The notes under the pieces were generated by a model. The model saw only the letters and a program-made list of their open reading frames with translations, had not been told where the DNA came from and ran no database searches. A stretch of 64,000 bases of DNA from Stenocarpella maydis. Taxonomy: Eukaryota > Ascomycota > Sordariomycetes > Diaporthales > Diaporthaceae. Position numbers and translations under genes: made by a program. Below are positions 1 through 11,808 of this stretch, piece by piece (the stretch's first letter is position 1; the number at the start of each line of letters is the position of its first letter). The stretch lies in the NCBI GenBank assembly GCA_002270565.1, contig NQMI01000013.1, positions 636,849 to 700,848 on the forward strand. Direction: 5' to 3'.

Positions 1-99
1 AGGTAATCAAGCATAAAAGGGCGCCTTCTAACCCCCTCCCACTTAAGTAGGTTTATAAATATAAGCTTAATAAGAATTACAAACTACTCTCTTTTAAAG

Positions 100-1440
100 C
101 ACATATATATATACAAGGGGATCTCCAGCCAGTTTCTACTATTAAGGAAATATATGCAGCCACTCTTACTATAAAGACATTTTACATAATAATAATAATT
201 ACCGCTACATTTGATTTAGAGTGTCTCCAACTTAACATAACTATAGCATTCCTAAACACAATAAGGAATAAGAGAGAAGAAGTTTATTACAAGCTTTTAG
301 AAGGTTTCAAGTAAAAAGAAAAATATACTATACTTAAGAAGGCACTTTATAAACTTAAGGACTTACCACTACTCTAGCACCAAGAATTTAATTCCATACT
401 TAGAAAGCTTAAATTAAAGCCCTATTTAAAGGAACCCTATCTCTTTATATACCTAAAAACTGGAATTATAGTCTTATTCTATATAAATAATATCCTAATA
501 CTCTTTCCCAAGAACCAAGCAAGAGCAGCAACCTAAATTAAAGCTAAAATCATATAAAAGTATAAGGTTAAGGATAAAGAACCAGCTTAATAGTTTCTAG
601 AAATTCAAATACTAAGGTATCATAAAGTACGCACCATAATACTAATTCGTAATACATATATAGAGAAGATTATATAGAAATTCAGCTTAGCAGATAACAA
701 ATACTTTATACCCTATATACCTCTAGAAGCAGAAGAGTTACTAAAGTTTAATAGATAAGCCTTTAAAGGCAGAGATTAAGGCATACTAAGAATAGATTAG
801 GTTAATTCTCTATATAGCTATTATAATATACCTAGATATTACTTTTATATATATATTTCTTTCCAGGTTCCTAATTAACCCTAAACCCTAGCACCAAAAG
901 GCAGCTAAGAGAGTTATATAATATCTTTATAAAATGCATTACCTTGGAATCCAATATAGAAAATAATACTCTAAAGCCCAAGTATTAGTTATAGCAGGGA
1001 ATGCTTCATTTGCTAATAATCAGGAGGTTAGGAAATCTACTTAAGGCTATATAATGACCTTATTCAGAGAACTAATTCAATGGAAGTCTAGCAAGCAAGC
1101 AATTATATTAATATCAATAATAAAGGCCGAATTGCTGAGTTTAGAATATACTGCAAAGGAGGCAATAGCTCTTAAGCAACTATTTAGGGATATTTAACTA
1201 AATTTAGGGCAAGCTTAGGAAATCTACTGCAACAATCAGCAGATTATACGCCTGGTTGTAATCAAGCGCAAAAGACTCAATATAAAACTTCATTATATTA
1301 ACATCCAGCAAATATAGTTAAAATAGAAATATAGCAAGAGTAGTTTTAAAGTAACCCATTTAAAAACCTGAAAAATGCCCGCTAATAGACTTATAAGGAC
1401 TCTCAAATACGCCTAGTTTAAGCATTTTTAAGCGCACCTT
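100..1440 (+). pseudogene. Ty1/copia retrotransposon pol remnant (reverse transcriptase, RNase H)
   Basis: Reading through many stop codons, the plus strand gives a recognisable copia reverse transcriptase followed by RNase H. Landmarks are a block like YAATLTIKTF near 150, AFLNTIRNKREEVYYKLLEG near 250-310, ALYKLKDLPLL near 345, the catalytic block near 478-505 reading FYINNILILF, and an RNase H/tether region (SLEYTAKEAIALKQLFRDI) near 1135-1195. The active-site YxDD is now Y-I-N-N, as expected from G:C to A:T changes, and most stops are TAG or TAA where the family has Gln or Trp. No LTR, gag or integrase could be assigned, and the left end lies outside the window. This is a dead RIP-type copy. 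Confidence 0.8.
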
Positions 1441-3230
1441 AATCTTATTAATATATAAGAAGTAATTTAGAAAAGCTAAGAAGGGACTCTTATACTTCAA
1501 AAGCATCATTTTTACATTATATATTCTAAAGCTACCTTTTAGGAATGGAAAAATTCTCCTAATGAATAGTAACGCACTAGTAGAGCCACCCTAAGCATTT
1601 TAATAATTAGAAAAGAGATTAAAAATAAGAAGGAAATCTAAGGTATATAGCTTCCTAGAGCCTAAAAATTACCTTTTTTAGCTTTAGTTAAAAATATAAG
1701 GCTCTTAAAAACCTAACTACTCTCTAATCTCACCCCCTTTTAAGAAAGAGTTTAAAAATATATATTTAAAATATCTTAAAACTATCTCTATTATTATCAG
1801 AATTATCACTATTACCAGACTTATTATTAACCTTAATGGGGTGACTGGAATTAGTGCTATTTATAAAACCAAGCTCTTTAGTCTCATCAAGCCTATTATA
1901 GGTAATCTTTATACGCCCTTATTTACCCTTTTAATAGAGGTCCTTAGATTTCTTTTAAGCAATTCAGGCCTTATTAAGCTTATTCTTATAAATTATCTTT
2001 CTACCAGCTAATATATCACCCTTAATCTTTACCTTAATAAAGTTTATTTAATAAAAAGAAAGCTTATTAGCAAAAGGAGTAAGCACTAAAGGGATTATAT
2101 AATAAATATCATTATACTTAGTATAATTATAGCATCTAAAACTAGTATTTCCCACCACATTATAATATGCAATAGAATTAAAATAGCTAGATATAGTGCT
2201 ATTAATATAATAATTATAAGGAATTTCATACTTATTGCTCTAAGAAAGACTATCACTAAGCCTCTTCTTCTTCTTTTTAGCATACTTTATAACATAAGTA
2301 AACTTCTCAAGCTCTTTCTTCTCCACTACTACTTAAGTAAGCTAGGCCTAGGCTTCTTTTAAAGCTAGATAGATTAACTATAAGTTCAAGAATATAGAAA
2401 TAAAGATTACTACTTACTCATAGGAGGCTTCTCAGAGTTGTTAGTTCTCTAATGCTTATGAGCACTAGAAGCAGTCTCAGAGTTATCTCTAGTAGCGCGC
2501 CCTAAAGATTACTTTTAAGACGGGCTAGTAGCTCCCAGGCATATAGGAATCTAATTCTTAGATAATAGCAGACCATTCCTTACTCTCTAATGCTTATTTA
2601 TAGTATGCTTATACTTCTAATCCTTACATTAACTATCATAATAAGCCTAGTCTTTAATACCCAAGGGGTAATCCTCTTCCTCCTTAGTATTATTAGAAAT
2701 ACTATTATAAGGAGGACTAATAAGCTTATAGTCCTTAGAATTTATATTTTAAGGCACTTTAGCTATAGTTTTAGTTAATAGAGATGCTATATATTTAGAC
2801 TAATGCACTCTAGTAAAGGAAACCCTATAAGTATTAAAAACCTATTTTATAAGTATAGAAATATTACTGCCTTTTATATTAATATTTCTAGACTTACTTC
2901 CCCTAATAGTTACCTGATCCTAATAAGTTTAATTTCTCCTAAAAATATTCTTTATTTAAGTAATTATAGGAACCTCTCTAAATAAAGCCCTGGAACTAGG
3001 AAGCTAAGGAGTAGGGTTCTCAAACTCAGATGAATACTCCAATAAGCTTAAGAGGAGGGCAGCACTAATAGCTAGACCCCCAGATTGAAAAACAATTAAG
3101 AACTAAAGGTTAGATAGGCCAGGAGCACCAGTACGCTCTACATTCACATTCTAAAGTTCATTCAGATCCTTAGCAATATAAAGAGTCTTATATATAGAGC
3201 CCTAGGGGCCCCTAATAAGATCAACTTAAA
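1441..3230. other. AT-rich decayed DNA, no gene assigned
   Basis: The stretch is very AT-rich with short ORFs only (up to about 60 codons). A lysine-rich reading on the minus strand around 1900-2330 suggests a decayed transposon ORF, but I could not match it to a family. I see no intact gene. Confidence 0.6.
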
Positions 3231-3676
3231 TGTAATGATTAAAGGGGTTTCCGAGTACATTAATCCTGGAAGATCAAGGGTTTATATTTGGAATACATTA
3301 TTAGGCGGTTGTTAAGCAATATTGTTGACTTAATAATGATTATTAGCTGTGAGGCTATTCAACGTTGGGATTAAATATTTAGATTGACAACTAAAGAGTC
3401 TATTCTATGAAAGCTACCTAATATGGTAATAACTATATCCTTATATGTTCTAACTCTTTATTCGTTATCAACAGTATTAATGATGATCCTATCAATTGAG
3501 TATTGCTTGATGGAATTAATAAAGATCTCATTAATTATAGTGGGTCCCTAACCCTAACCCTGATAAGGTAGCATTACTAATTAGATCAGGCGGGGCGCTT
3601 CTTTTAGGGGCCACTTCCCAACCTGCAGGGTTGTCTTCTGCAGTAGTTAGCTGCTAATGTGTGTTAGTTTATAATA
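3231..3676 (-). repeat. 3' LTR of the gypsy element
   Basis: 446 bp, starting TGTAATGATT and ending TATAATA, with TTAAA just outside at 3226-3230. It matches the LTR at 11144-11589 in the same orientation, and further copies lie at 16153, 16762 and 20671. It contains a short CCCTAACCCTGATAAGG stretch that all family members keep. Confidence 0.8.
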
Positions 3677-3689
3677 CTATCTCCCTTCT

Positions 3690-4520
3690 TGCTTCTTTTA
3701 TCCTTAAAAGTATTCTATAAGTTATTTTCGCTTGTTTACATTCTTATTTACTCCTTCCTAATTTATTATATTAGGTAGGATTATTAAGTCTCATCCTATA
3801 AAGTCTTTTTCTATTGCTAAGCATAAGGCTGCCCTTCTTTTTGCTATTACCTTAAAGGGTAGCGTTATTCCTATGCCTTATTCTTATTATAAGGAGCACG
3901 ACCTAGCTAAGAACTGCAAGGTTGCGGATTTAGAATCTGTTTGCTATTGGACCTATGTTTGCTTTAATTTATCTAATTGTGATATCTGAGGTCTTACTCC
4001 TGATTAGTTAAATAAGGTTACCTTAATATACTGTTGACTAGAGGAAGAGCTGGAGGCTATAGAGGAGGAGGTTTAATAGCTAAATGCGAGAATTTTGCGC
4101 CTTTGTAAGTAGAAGCAGTTATAATATGAAAAGATGATGTATGTGGTTCGTTAGGGTATTAATAATGTGGAGGAGTTGGAGCGGGTGGAGAAGGAGGAGG
4201 CTGAAGTAGAGTGGAGGCGGATTGCCGTATAGTTTGCTAAGGTTGTTCGCTAAGGTTCCACTAAGGAGGCTAGTGGGATAGTGGCGCAGGAGGTGTAGTT
4301 GCGTTCTGAGGGTGAAGTAGGAGTTTTTGATTGGAGTTCCCTGATGGGTGATGGTACCAATTGGTCTGAATTTATGGGTACTGGTAGTGAGGGTGGTGAA
4401 GGAAATGCGCCTGTGGGTGGTCATTCCGTGATTGCTCATAATGATTTGCAAGAACGTGTATACAAGTTCTTCTGCAGTACTAGCTTCCTTATATGGTATG
4501 AAGTATGCATACTTGCTTAG
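3690..4520 (+). pseudogene. Antisense accessory ORF of the gypsy family (coiled-coil protein), copy 1
   Basis: Directly inside the LTR, on the strand opposite to gag-pol, lies a decayed reading frame. Readable blocks are LLFAITLKGSVIPMPYSYY, a Cys-containing stretch ending NLSNCDI.GLTPDQL, an acidic coiled coil (LEEELEAIEEE), LRLCKQKQLQYEKM, NNVEELERVEKEEAEVEWRR and a tail FDWSSLMGDGTNWSEFMG. Stops interrupt it at former Gln codons. Two further copies (17225, 21130) sit in the same place relative to the same LTR, so it belongs to the retrotransposon. I recognise this as a type of hypothetical protein common in fungal genomes; its function is unknown to me. Confidence 0.6.
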
Positions 4521-4539
4521 TCTACAAACTACTACTAGA

Positions 4540-6300
4540 ATACTATCGTAATGTACTCTAGTTAAGGGTTCTTGTAAGAGAGGTAATTTAATGATGAAGT
4601 CCAGGCTAATAGAGGACTATATAGCTGTGGGTACTGGCAGAGGTTTTAATAATCTATATGGTTTATATTTGGAGGCCTTATTTTTGTTATAGGAGTTGTA
4701 TTTACTAATAATATCTTAAACCTTCCTCTTGAGGTTGGGGATCTAGTAATTCTGCTGAATCCTTTTAATTATTGCTATAATACCTTAGTAGCCGTATGCT
4801 AGTGCTTTATGTATTTCTATAATTAACTTATCTTATTCCTTTAGATTAGTAGGGGTTTTTCTAGTTTGGAAGTTAACTCTAATTATAGCGTTAAGTTCGC
4901 GATTAAGAATAAGGCTTCTATCCTCTTAGGTTTTAAATACTATCTATTCTATAGGTAAATTCTTTTTCTAGTGGTTAGATCTTTAGCTAAGTATATCTGC
5001 TCTTGCATTCTTAACTCTATCCATATAGGTAACCTTAATATTATATTATAATAAGAACTCTATATATCTGATTTATTACTTATTAAGAGTTTTAGTTATT
5101 ATAAAGGTTATAAGATTCTTATAATCCATATAGAGTTTAATCTGCTTTTTAGCTTCTATAAGGTAGTATTATTATTCCTAGAATATATATACTATGACTA
5201 TAAATTCTTTATCTAGTATAGTATAATGGGTTTCTAGTCCGTTGAATTTCTTACTAAAGTTTGTAATAATGTATATTCTTCCCTATTTATCTTTTTAAGT
5301 AAGTTCTTTACCTATAGTGTTATCTAAGGCATTTATATAGATCTTGAATTCCTTCTCTGGGTCTGCTTCCTTAAGTACGGGGTCTCCCATAACCTTATCC
5401 TTGAGTGTCTGGAAAGCCTATTGTTTAGTATCTATCCACCTGAAGGCATAATCTTTCTTGGTGAGGTCTATTAATAGTATTATGATATTACTATACCATG
5501 CGATAAATTATTAATAGAAGTTGGTGTATCTAAGGAATGCTCTAATATCCTTAACGTTTATAGGGGTTGGCCATTCCTTAATTGCTTTAATTTTTCCTTC
5601 TTGCATCTTGATTTTTCCTGGTTTAATTATATACCTAAGGTAGTTAACCTTTTATGCATGCTAGCTATACTTTTCTGGTTCTATTAGGAGATTGGTATTC
5701 TAAAGCTTTTAAAGAACCTTTTTAACTTATTCCTTATAATTATTAAGGTTTTCTGAGAAGATAAAAATGTTGTTTAAGTAGGCAATAATAAAGATATTAA
5801 GGTATTTGCTTAGGACTTGATTAATTATTTCGTGGAATAATATAGGTGCATTAATTAATTTAAAAGGCATAACCATTATTTTATAATATCTATAGTATAT
5901 TCTAAATGCTATCTTTTATTTTTCTCCTTCTTTCATTTGGATAAGGTTATATTTATGCTTTAAGTTAAGTATTATAAACCATTTTGCTCCTCTAAGTTGG
6001 TCTTATAGTTCCTTAATGAGCGGGAGAGGGTATTAGCTTTTAATTATAATATTATTTAATTATCGGTAGTCTATATAAAGTTATAGCTTGCCATTCTTTT
6101 TTAGTATAAAGAGGATTAGGTATTTGGCTAGTGATTATGATAGCCTAATAAATCCCTTTTAGAGGTTTTCATTAAGATATTCCCTAAGTGCTTTAAGTTA
6201 TTCTTTATTAAGTCTATAGATGGGCTTAAACTAGGGTATTATTCTGGGTTTTAATAGTATTTCATAATCCTATTGTGTGTATTATAGCAATATAGTATTA
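4540..6300 (-). pseudogene. Gypsy RNase H and reverse transcriptase remnant, pol copy A
   Basis: Minus-strand reading gives the gypsy RT core MPFKLINAPILFHEIINQVL (about 5870-5815) and FIIAYLNNIFIF (about 5795-5759), where the catalytic YLDD has become YLNN. Next come the connection block KIKAIKEWPTPINVKDIRAF (about 5605-5545) and an RNase H region with DKEFIVIVYIF and KNLITFITTKTLN (about 5230-5080). A tail of roughly 130 codons then runs to the antisense ORF without an integrase. Numerous stops make it non-functional. Confidence 0.75.
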
Positions 6301-7237
6301 AGTTATTCCTAGAACACTTTCTTAAATTTATAATAGTCTTCTGGTATTTATGCTAGTCTATTAGTCTTATCTCCTTCTTTCTCTTCTTTCAGGTAAAGGA
6401 GGTATTATTGTGTTTCCTATATTATATGCTAATTAGTTGTATTGGAGTGGTAATCTTCTAACTGGCTTTAGTTCTTCCGTAAGGTGCTTAAGTAGCCTAG
6501 TTCTTCTCTATTTTCCTGGAGTTAGGCCTCCTATCTGCTCCTAGAGGTATCTATAGGTCCATTTAAATGCATTACCTGTTTGTTATCCTTAGTGATATAA
6601 CTCCTTCCCTTGCTATTGATTGCAACCTTCTTCTAGGGAATAGTATTATCCTAAAAGATCTGGCTAGTAGTTTAATTGATTTAGGGATTATTCTTTCTCA
6701 ACTAAGGTATTCCCAAGATTAACTAATGATTTGCTATCTCAGTAATATTGAATAATAGTAATTCTATGTGGTTATAGATCCAAACTAAGAGGGGATTAGT
6801 CTCTATATTAATAACTCTATTACCATAAGATACTTTAGTTCTATCCACTATATTGAGTTTATAGGGTTCCTTTTTCTTATACTATAGTAGGTAATATCTA
6901 TTTACTACCTTTAAGGAAACGAAATTCCCTTATGCTCTACTATTAATAAGTGCTAAGCATGTATAGACTCCCAGTTCAACCTGAACTATCAGGTGGCTAT
7001 AGTCGCTTATTATTGCACATAAGTACCTCGTGATATAGTTGGTTGCTGCTTAAGGTTTTATAAACAGCCCTTCTAGTTTTTTAACTGTTTATCCGCAGCT
7101 AGAACCTTCTTAATACTCTCAAGATTTTGCTTTATAATGTTTTGTAATTCTTACAGGTTATTAACCAGCTATTATATGCTATAATCCTATTCCTTCATTA
7201 TTATAGTTTTGAGTAGCAGCCCCTACTATTTTAGTTC
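6301..7237 (-). pseudogene. Gypsy pol copy A, protease and upstream part
   Basis: Continuation of pol copy A toward gag. A retropepsin-like block (ALINSRA followed by GNFVSLKVVNKY) lies near 6990-6900, where the family has Asp-Ser/Thr-Gly. The active Asp now reads Asn, again a G:C to A:T change. Homology to copy B (8690-8790) is obvious along its length. It ends abruptly at about 7237 against an unrelated LTR-like repeat. Confidence 0.6.
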
Positions 7238-7617
7238 TGATGAATATGTGCTATAAAATAGCATTCAGTTCAGCGTGTGTTTCGGCAGGGTCGCAGTGTG
7301 GTGCCCTGAGGCGAATTCGGACAATTGACAGTGGTCTGGACAACTTTGTATTGAATTAAGTTGGGCTTCTGTAAGCCCTCCTTATATACCCTCCGACCCT
7401 GTCTCACCCCTGGGCACGCTGCGGTAGGCTCTGGTGCAAATTTGCAAATGCCGGAGAATTCGCCCTTCCAACACACCATCTTTGGTTCCAAGCCACCAGC
7501 CAACCATAGCCCTGGTAATGCCCAAATTAAGTACATACAAACTTCAGAAATCAAGCTATCTAATGCACTAAGTTATATACTTTTTGGGTAAGAAATAAGG
7601 GTAATGCAGAGGTCTGA
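7238..7617 (-). repeat. LTR-like repeat of a second family, truncated at the contig join
   Basis: About 380 bp, nearly the same as 19260-19641 but in opposite orientation. Read on the minus strand it has a TATATAAGGAGGG promoter-like box and ends with CATATTCATCA, an LTR-like CA terminus. It lies between the gypsy pol segment and the N at 7618, so it is either a solo LTR inserted into the gypsy copy or the end of a wrongly joined contig. The apparent 94-codon ORF inside has no recognised product. Confidence 0.5.
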
Positions 7618-7618
7618 N
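7618..7618. other. Assembly join (single N)
   Basis: A lone N separates the second-family LTR from gypsy pol sequence that repeats 5797 onward. The left and right sides are not continuous with one element, so order and distance across this point should not be trusted. Confidence 0.85.
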
Positions 7619-9060
7619 TTAAGGTATTTACTTAGGACTTAGTTAATTATTTTCTGGAATAATATAGGTATATTAGTTAATCTGAAAGGTATAACTGTTA
7701 TTTTATAATATCTGTAGTGTATTCTAAATGCTGTCTTTTATTCTTCTCCTTCTTTTATTTAGATAAGGTTGTATTTATACTTTAAGTTGAGTGCTATAAA
7801 CTATTTTGCTCCTTTAAGTTAGTCCTATAGTTTCTTAATAAGCAGGAGAGGGTATTAGTTTTTAATTGTAATATTATTTAATTATTGGTACTTTATATAA
7901 GGTTATAGCTTGCTATTTTTCTTTAATATAAAGAGGATTGGGTATCTGGCTGGTAATTATAATGGCCTAATGAATTCCTTCTAAAGGTTTTTATTAAGGT
8001 ATTCCCTAAGTGCTTTAAGTTATTCTTTATTAAGTCTATAGATAGGCTTAAACTAGGGTATTATTTTGGGTTTTAATAGTATTTTATAGTCTTATTATAT
8101 GTATTATAGTAATATAGTGTTAAGTTGTTCCTGGAATACTTTCTTGAATTTATAATAGTCTTCTGGTATTTATATTAGTCTATTGGTTTTATCTCCTTCT
8201 CTCTCTTCTTTTAGGTAAAGGAGGTATTATTGTGTTTCTTGTGTTGTGTGCTAACTGGTTGTATTAGAGTAGCAATCTCCTAACTGGCTTCAGTCCTTCC
8301 GTGAGGTGCTTAAGTGGCCTAGTCCTTCTCTATCTTCCTGGAGTCAGGCCTTCTATCCACTCCTAGAGGTATCTATAGGTTCATTTAAGTGTATTGCCCG
8401 TTTGCTATCCTTAGTAATGTGACTCCTTCTCTTGCTATTAATTGTAACCTTCTTCTGGGGAATGGTATTATCCCAAAAGATCTAGCCAGTAGTCTAATTA
8501 ATTTGGGGATTATTCTTTCTTAATTAAGGTATTCCTAAGATTAACTAATGATTTGCTATCTTAGTAATATTGAATAATAGTAATTCCGTGTGGTTGTGAA
8601 TCTGAATTGAGAGGGGATTAGTCTTTATATTGATAACTCTATTATTGTAAGATACTTTAGTTCTATTTACTATATTAAGTCTATAGGGTTCCCTTTTCTT
8701 ATACTATAATAGGTAATATTTATTTACTACCTTTAGGGAAATGAAATTCCCTTGTGCTCTATTATTAATGAGTACTAAGCATGTGTAGACTCCTAGCTCA
8801 ACCTAAACTATTAGGTGGCTATAGTTGCTTGTTATTGTATATAAGTACCTTATAATGTAGTTGGTTGCTGCCTAAGGTTTTGTAGATAGCCCTTTTAGTT
8901 TTTTAACTATTTGTTTGCAGCTAGGACTTCCTTAATGCTCTTGAGATTTTGCTTTATGATATTTTATGATTCTTATAGGTTATTAACTAGCTGTTATATG
9001 CTGTAATCCTGTTCCTTTATTATTAGAGTTTTAAGTAGCAGCCCCTACTATTTTAGTAGA
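7619..9060 (-). pseudogene. Gypsy pol copy B (reverse transcriptase start, protease)
   Basis: Collinear with 5797-7237, with frequent transition differences. It starts just after the YLNN position and includes the protease-like block near 8790-8690 (LINSRA, GNFVSLKVVNKY). It continues without a break into gag, so this copy and the 5' LTR at 11144 form one continuous unit. Confidence 0.7.
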
Positions 9061-11090
9061 TGCTAGTTTTGAGCTTTATTGAGTATGTGCACCTTATAGG
9101 TTGGTTTATTATAATTTGCCTATCTATTAGGGTTCCAGAGGCATTCCAAAGGTATACGGGAGTCCAGCCTTATTAGGGTATATTCTATCTTATTATGTTT
9201 TTGGTGCAGGTGCTAGTTCTTAAAATCATTATGCTTATATATATATTTGATATTCTTACCTAAATATTATTTGGGAAACTAGCTATACTTGGTTTTCTCC
9301 CTTATGTATTCCTTACATTCATTATAAATATATAATACTCAAGAGATATCTTTATGTTTATTATGTAATGGATACATGCGTCCTATATCTCCTGGTCTCC
9401 TATATTCCTAGGTAGGTTGTCCTATAGTTTCTTTGAAAGGTCTTCCTGTAATTATGACTGCTGTAATGTTAGTTTTTGGGGCTAGAAGGGGCGCTTATCC
9501 TAGGTAGTCTTATGGTTCCTTCTACTAGGTTTGTGATGTAAGTAGGGCCTAAGGGATAGGTTTTCCTTTTATCCTGGGGTTAATCTGTGGGAGCTCCTCC
9601 CTATTTTCTATCGCTAGGGTTTTTCCCTGCTTCCCTAAAGTGTTCTTAGGAAACTATCTGGTGGCCTTCTTATTGTTATGGTGAGTAGCATAGCTGTTAT
9701 TAAAGCAAGTTGTCTAACTAAGTAATATATATGCTTTTCTAGGGTTCTGGGGATTCTTTGTTGGTGGGATAGGCTGCTATTATGCTTTATCTTTCTGATA
9801 TTTCTTATACTGGGACTTAGTATATTATAAGAAGTATAAACTATTATAAAGATCTTCTTCATTAGGGTTATAAAAGTTGTGTTCTTCCTCTGGGTCTTAG
9901 TCTGGGTGTACCTGATACTGGTTATATATGGTTGTTTTATAGATATAGTATTTATTTGTAAGTTCCTATTGCGGTTTGGACCTGGGTGGTCCTTGTGTAT
10001 TGCGAGTGGCTATACTGGCTTGATGGGTAGCTTTATTAGCCTATTGGGTTCCTTTGGGTACTAACTTCCAGTCCCTATTTTTCTTTAGAGCCCAGCATTC
10101 TGAGGCGAAGTATCCTATCTTATTATAGTTGTAGCATTTGAAGTTTTTCTTATCCTTATGTTAGGTAATATCTAATTCTATGGGTCCTGTATGCTATCCT
10201 TACTGGGTGCTTGGCTTCTAATACTTCTTTCTTGTGTTAGATTTATACTTATGGAATATGGTTTATTTAGAAGTTTGTCCTTTCTTTTCTAAGTATCATT
10301 TATAGAGTCTGTTGTTGATTTAGATAGCTATTTCCATATAGTATAGAAAATCGTTAGGTTGGTTTATAACTTTGCTGAGTTTATCCTTTACTTTATTTTT
10401 TAATTTGTGGTAGAATATGAATTTCTTTATGTTATTGGTGTAGTTGATTTTGGTATAGATTTACTGGAATTCTGCTATATAGTTAATTATTGAACTGCGC
10501 TATTTATAATTTGCTAGGTTTCTTTCTGCCTGTTATTCTTTATTTGGGTCCTGAAATAGGGACCTAAGGGCATCTTCATAGCCTTTATAGCTGCTGAAAA
10601 TCCGCTATATTTCAAGCTTATAGGCTTTAAATTACTCTATATTAATAAAGTTGGTTAGGTAGGGTTTGAACTAAGCTAAAGCTTATCCTTTAAGGAAAGA
10701 GGATGCATATATAACCCTTTTTTTGCTAGGCTGTATATCTAGCCTATGGAAGCGCTAGTAGGCCCTGACCTGCGTTAGGTATGCCTAAAGTTATCTAGCA
10801 GTCCCATTATAGGGGGCCGGAGTGTTGAGCTTAATATATTCCTTTGTTTGGATTGGGGTGTTAATGATATTGGCTCCAGCTTGGAGAGTGGTAATCTCCT
10901 ATTGAAGCTGTTTGACTTCTGCATTATATTGAGCTTGACCTTCTATAAGGAGGCGCAACTACCCAACCTTATTGATTAGTTCCTGGATACAGGGGTCCAT
11001 AGTCTTGTTATTAGCAAGTTCGTCTAGCTTATAGAGAAGGTTGCGGGTAGGGGTAGTTATTCCAGAGTCTAATATTATAAAGGGTTTTAT
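9061..11090 (-). pseudogene. Gypsy gag remnant with mutated CCHC zinc knuckle
   Basis: Minus-strand translation gives gag-like text: YKLDELANNKTMDPCIQELI (about 11040-10980), a coiled stretch AEVKQLQQEITTLQAG (about 10930-10880), YIKLNTPAPYNG (about 10840-10805) and SSFLKG (about 10700). A zinc knuckle lies at about 10130-10085 reading C-Y-N-Y-N-K-I-G-Y-F-A-S-E-C. In a working CCHC box the fourth residue is Cys and the ninth is His; both are Tyr here, as C-to-T mutation would give. A homologous gag occurs on the plus strand at 63080-64000. Confidence 0.7.
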
Positions 11091-11143
11091 ATATAATATT
11101 ACTTAAAGTCTATATAATAATATATAAATAAGAGTTATTAAAA

Positions 11144-11589
11144 TGTAATAATTAAAGGGGTTTCTAAGTATATTAATCCTAAAAGATTAAGGGTTTATAT
11201 TTGGAATATATTATTAGGTAGTTATTAAGTAATATTGTTAACTTAATAATAATTACTAGCTATAAGGCTATTTAATGTTGGGATTGAATACTTAGATTGA
11301 TGACTAAAGAGTCTGTTCTATGAAAGCTACCTAATGTGGTGATGACTATATCCTTATATATTCTGACTCTTCATTCGTTGTTGATAGTATTAATGGTGAT
11401 CCTATTAATTGAGTGTTGCTTAATGGAATTAATAATGATCTTATTGATTGTAGTGGGTCCCTGACCCTAACCCTGATAAGGTGGCGTCACTGATTGGATC
11501 AGGCGGGGCGCTCCTTTTGGGGGCCACTTCCCGACCTGCGGGGTTGTCTTCTGCAGTAGTCAGCCGCCAATGTGTGTTGGTCCATAACA
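11144..11589 (-). repeat. 5' LTR of the gypsy element
   Basis: 446 bp, TGTAATAATT to CCATAACA, followed by TTAAA at 11590-11594 that matches TTAAA before the other LTR. It is less CG-depleted toward its right end than the 3231 copy. Confidence 0.8.
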
Positions 11590-11808
11590 TTAAACATCAG
11601 GATCAATATACCCATAAGTAACAAAGATTAAGGATATACACTTAGAATCAGCCTTTTCAGATAAGGACTAGCAAGTAGACACCCGGGTGCCCAAAATAAA
11701 GCACAGGTTACAACCCTAGATAGGTTTCAGTTAGGGCATCTTAATAAGCTTAGAAAAGGTATTTTAAAATAAAAAAGGTAATATATTTTAAGGTTAGAAT
11801 CATGAAAN
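11590..11808. other. Short unassigned stretch ending at a contig join (N at 11808)
   Basis: About 220 bp of AT-rich sequence with no recognisable feature, then a single N. The DNA to the right of the N is of normal composition, so the true distance between the retrotransposon and the kinase pseudogene is unknown. Confidence 0.7.

Larger units (their letters stand above)
3231..11589 (-). mobile_element. Ty3/gypsy chromovirus-type LTR retrotransposon, RIP-decayed, containing an assembly join
   Basis: Two similar 446-bp repeats (3231-3676 and 11144-11589) begin TGTAAT and end in a CA-like terminus, in the same orientation. Each is flanked on its outer side by TTAAA (3226-3230 and 11590-11594), a 5-bp target-site duplication. 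Between them, on the minus strand, are gag (about 11090-10050), a retropepsin block, reverse transcriptase and RNase H (down to about 4950). The integrase and chromodomain expected next are absent here, although a sister copy keeps them at 18425-18850. The pol part is present twice (5797-7237 and 7619-9060, clearly similar but diverged) on either side of a stray LTR and the N at 7618, so the interior is probably a misjoin or a nested insertion. All ORFs are broken. Confidence 0.8.

Noticed and set aside
3545..3570. CCCTAACCCT as a telomere remnant
   Set aside because: It is a two-unit stretch present at the same place in each LTR copy (3549, 11463, 16481, 20988), so it is part of the LTR sequence.
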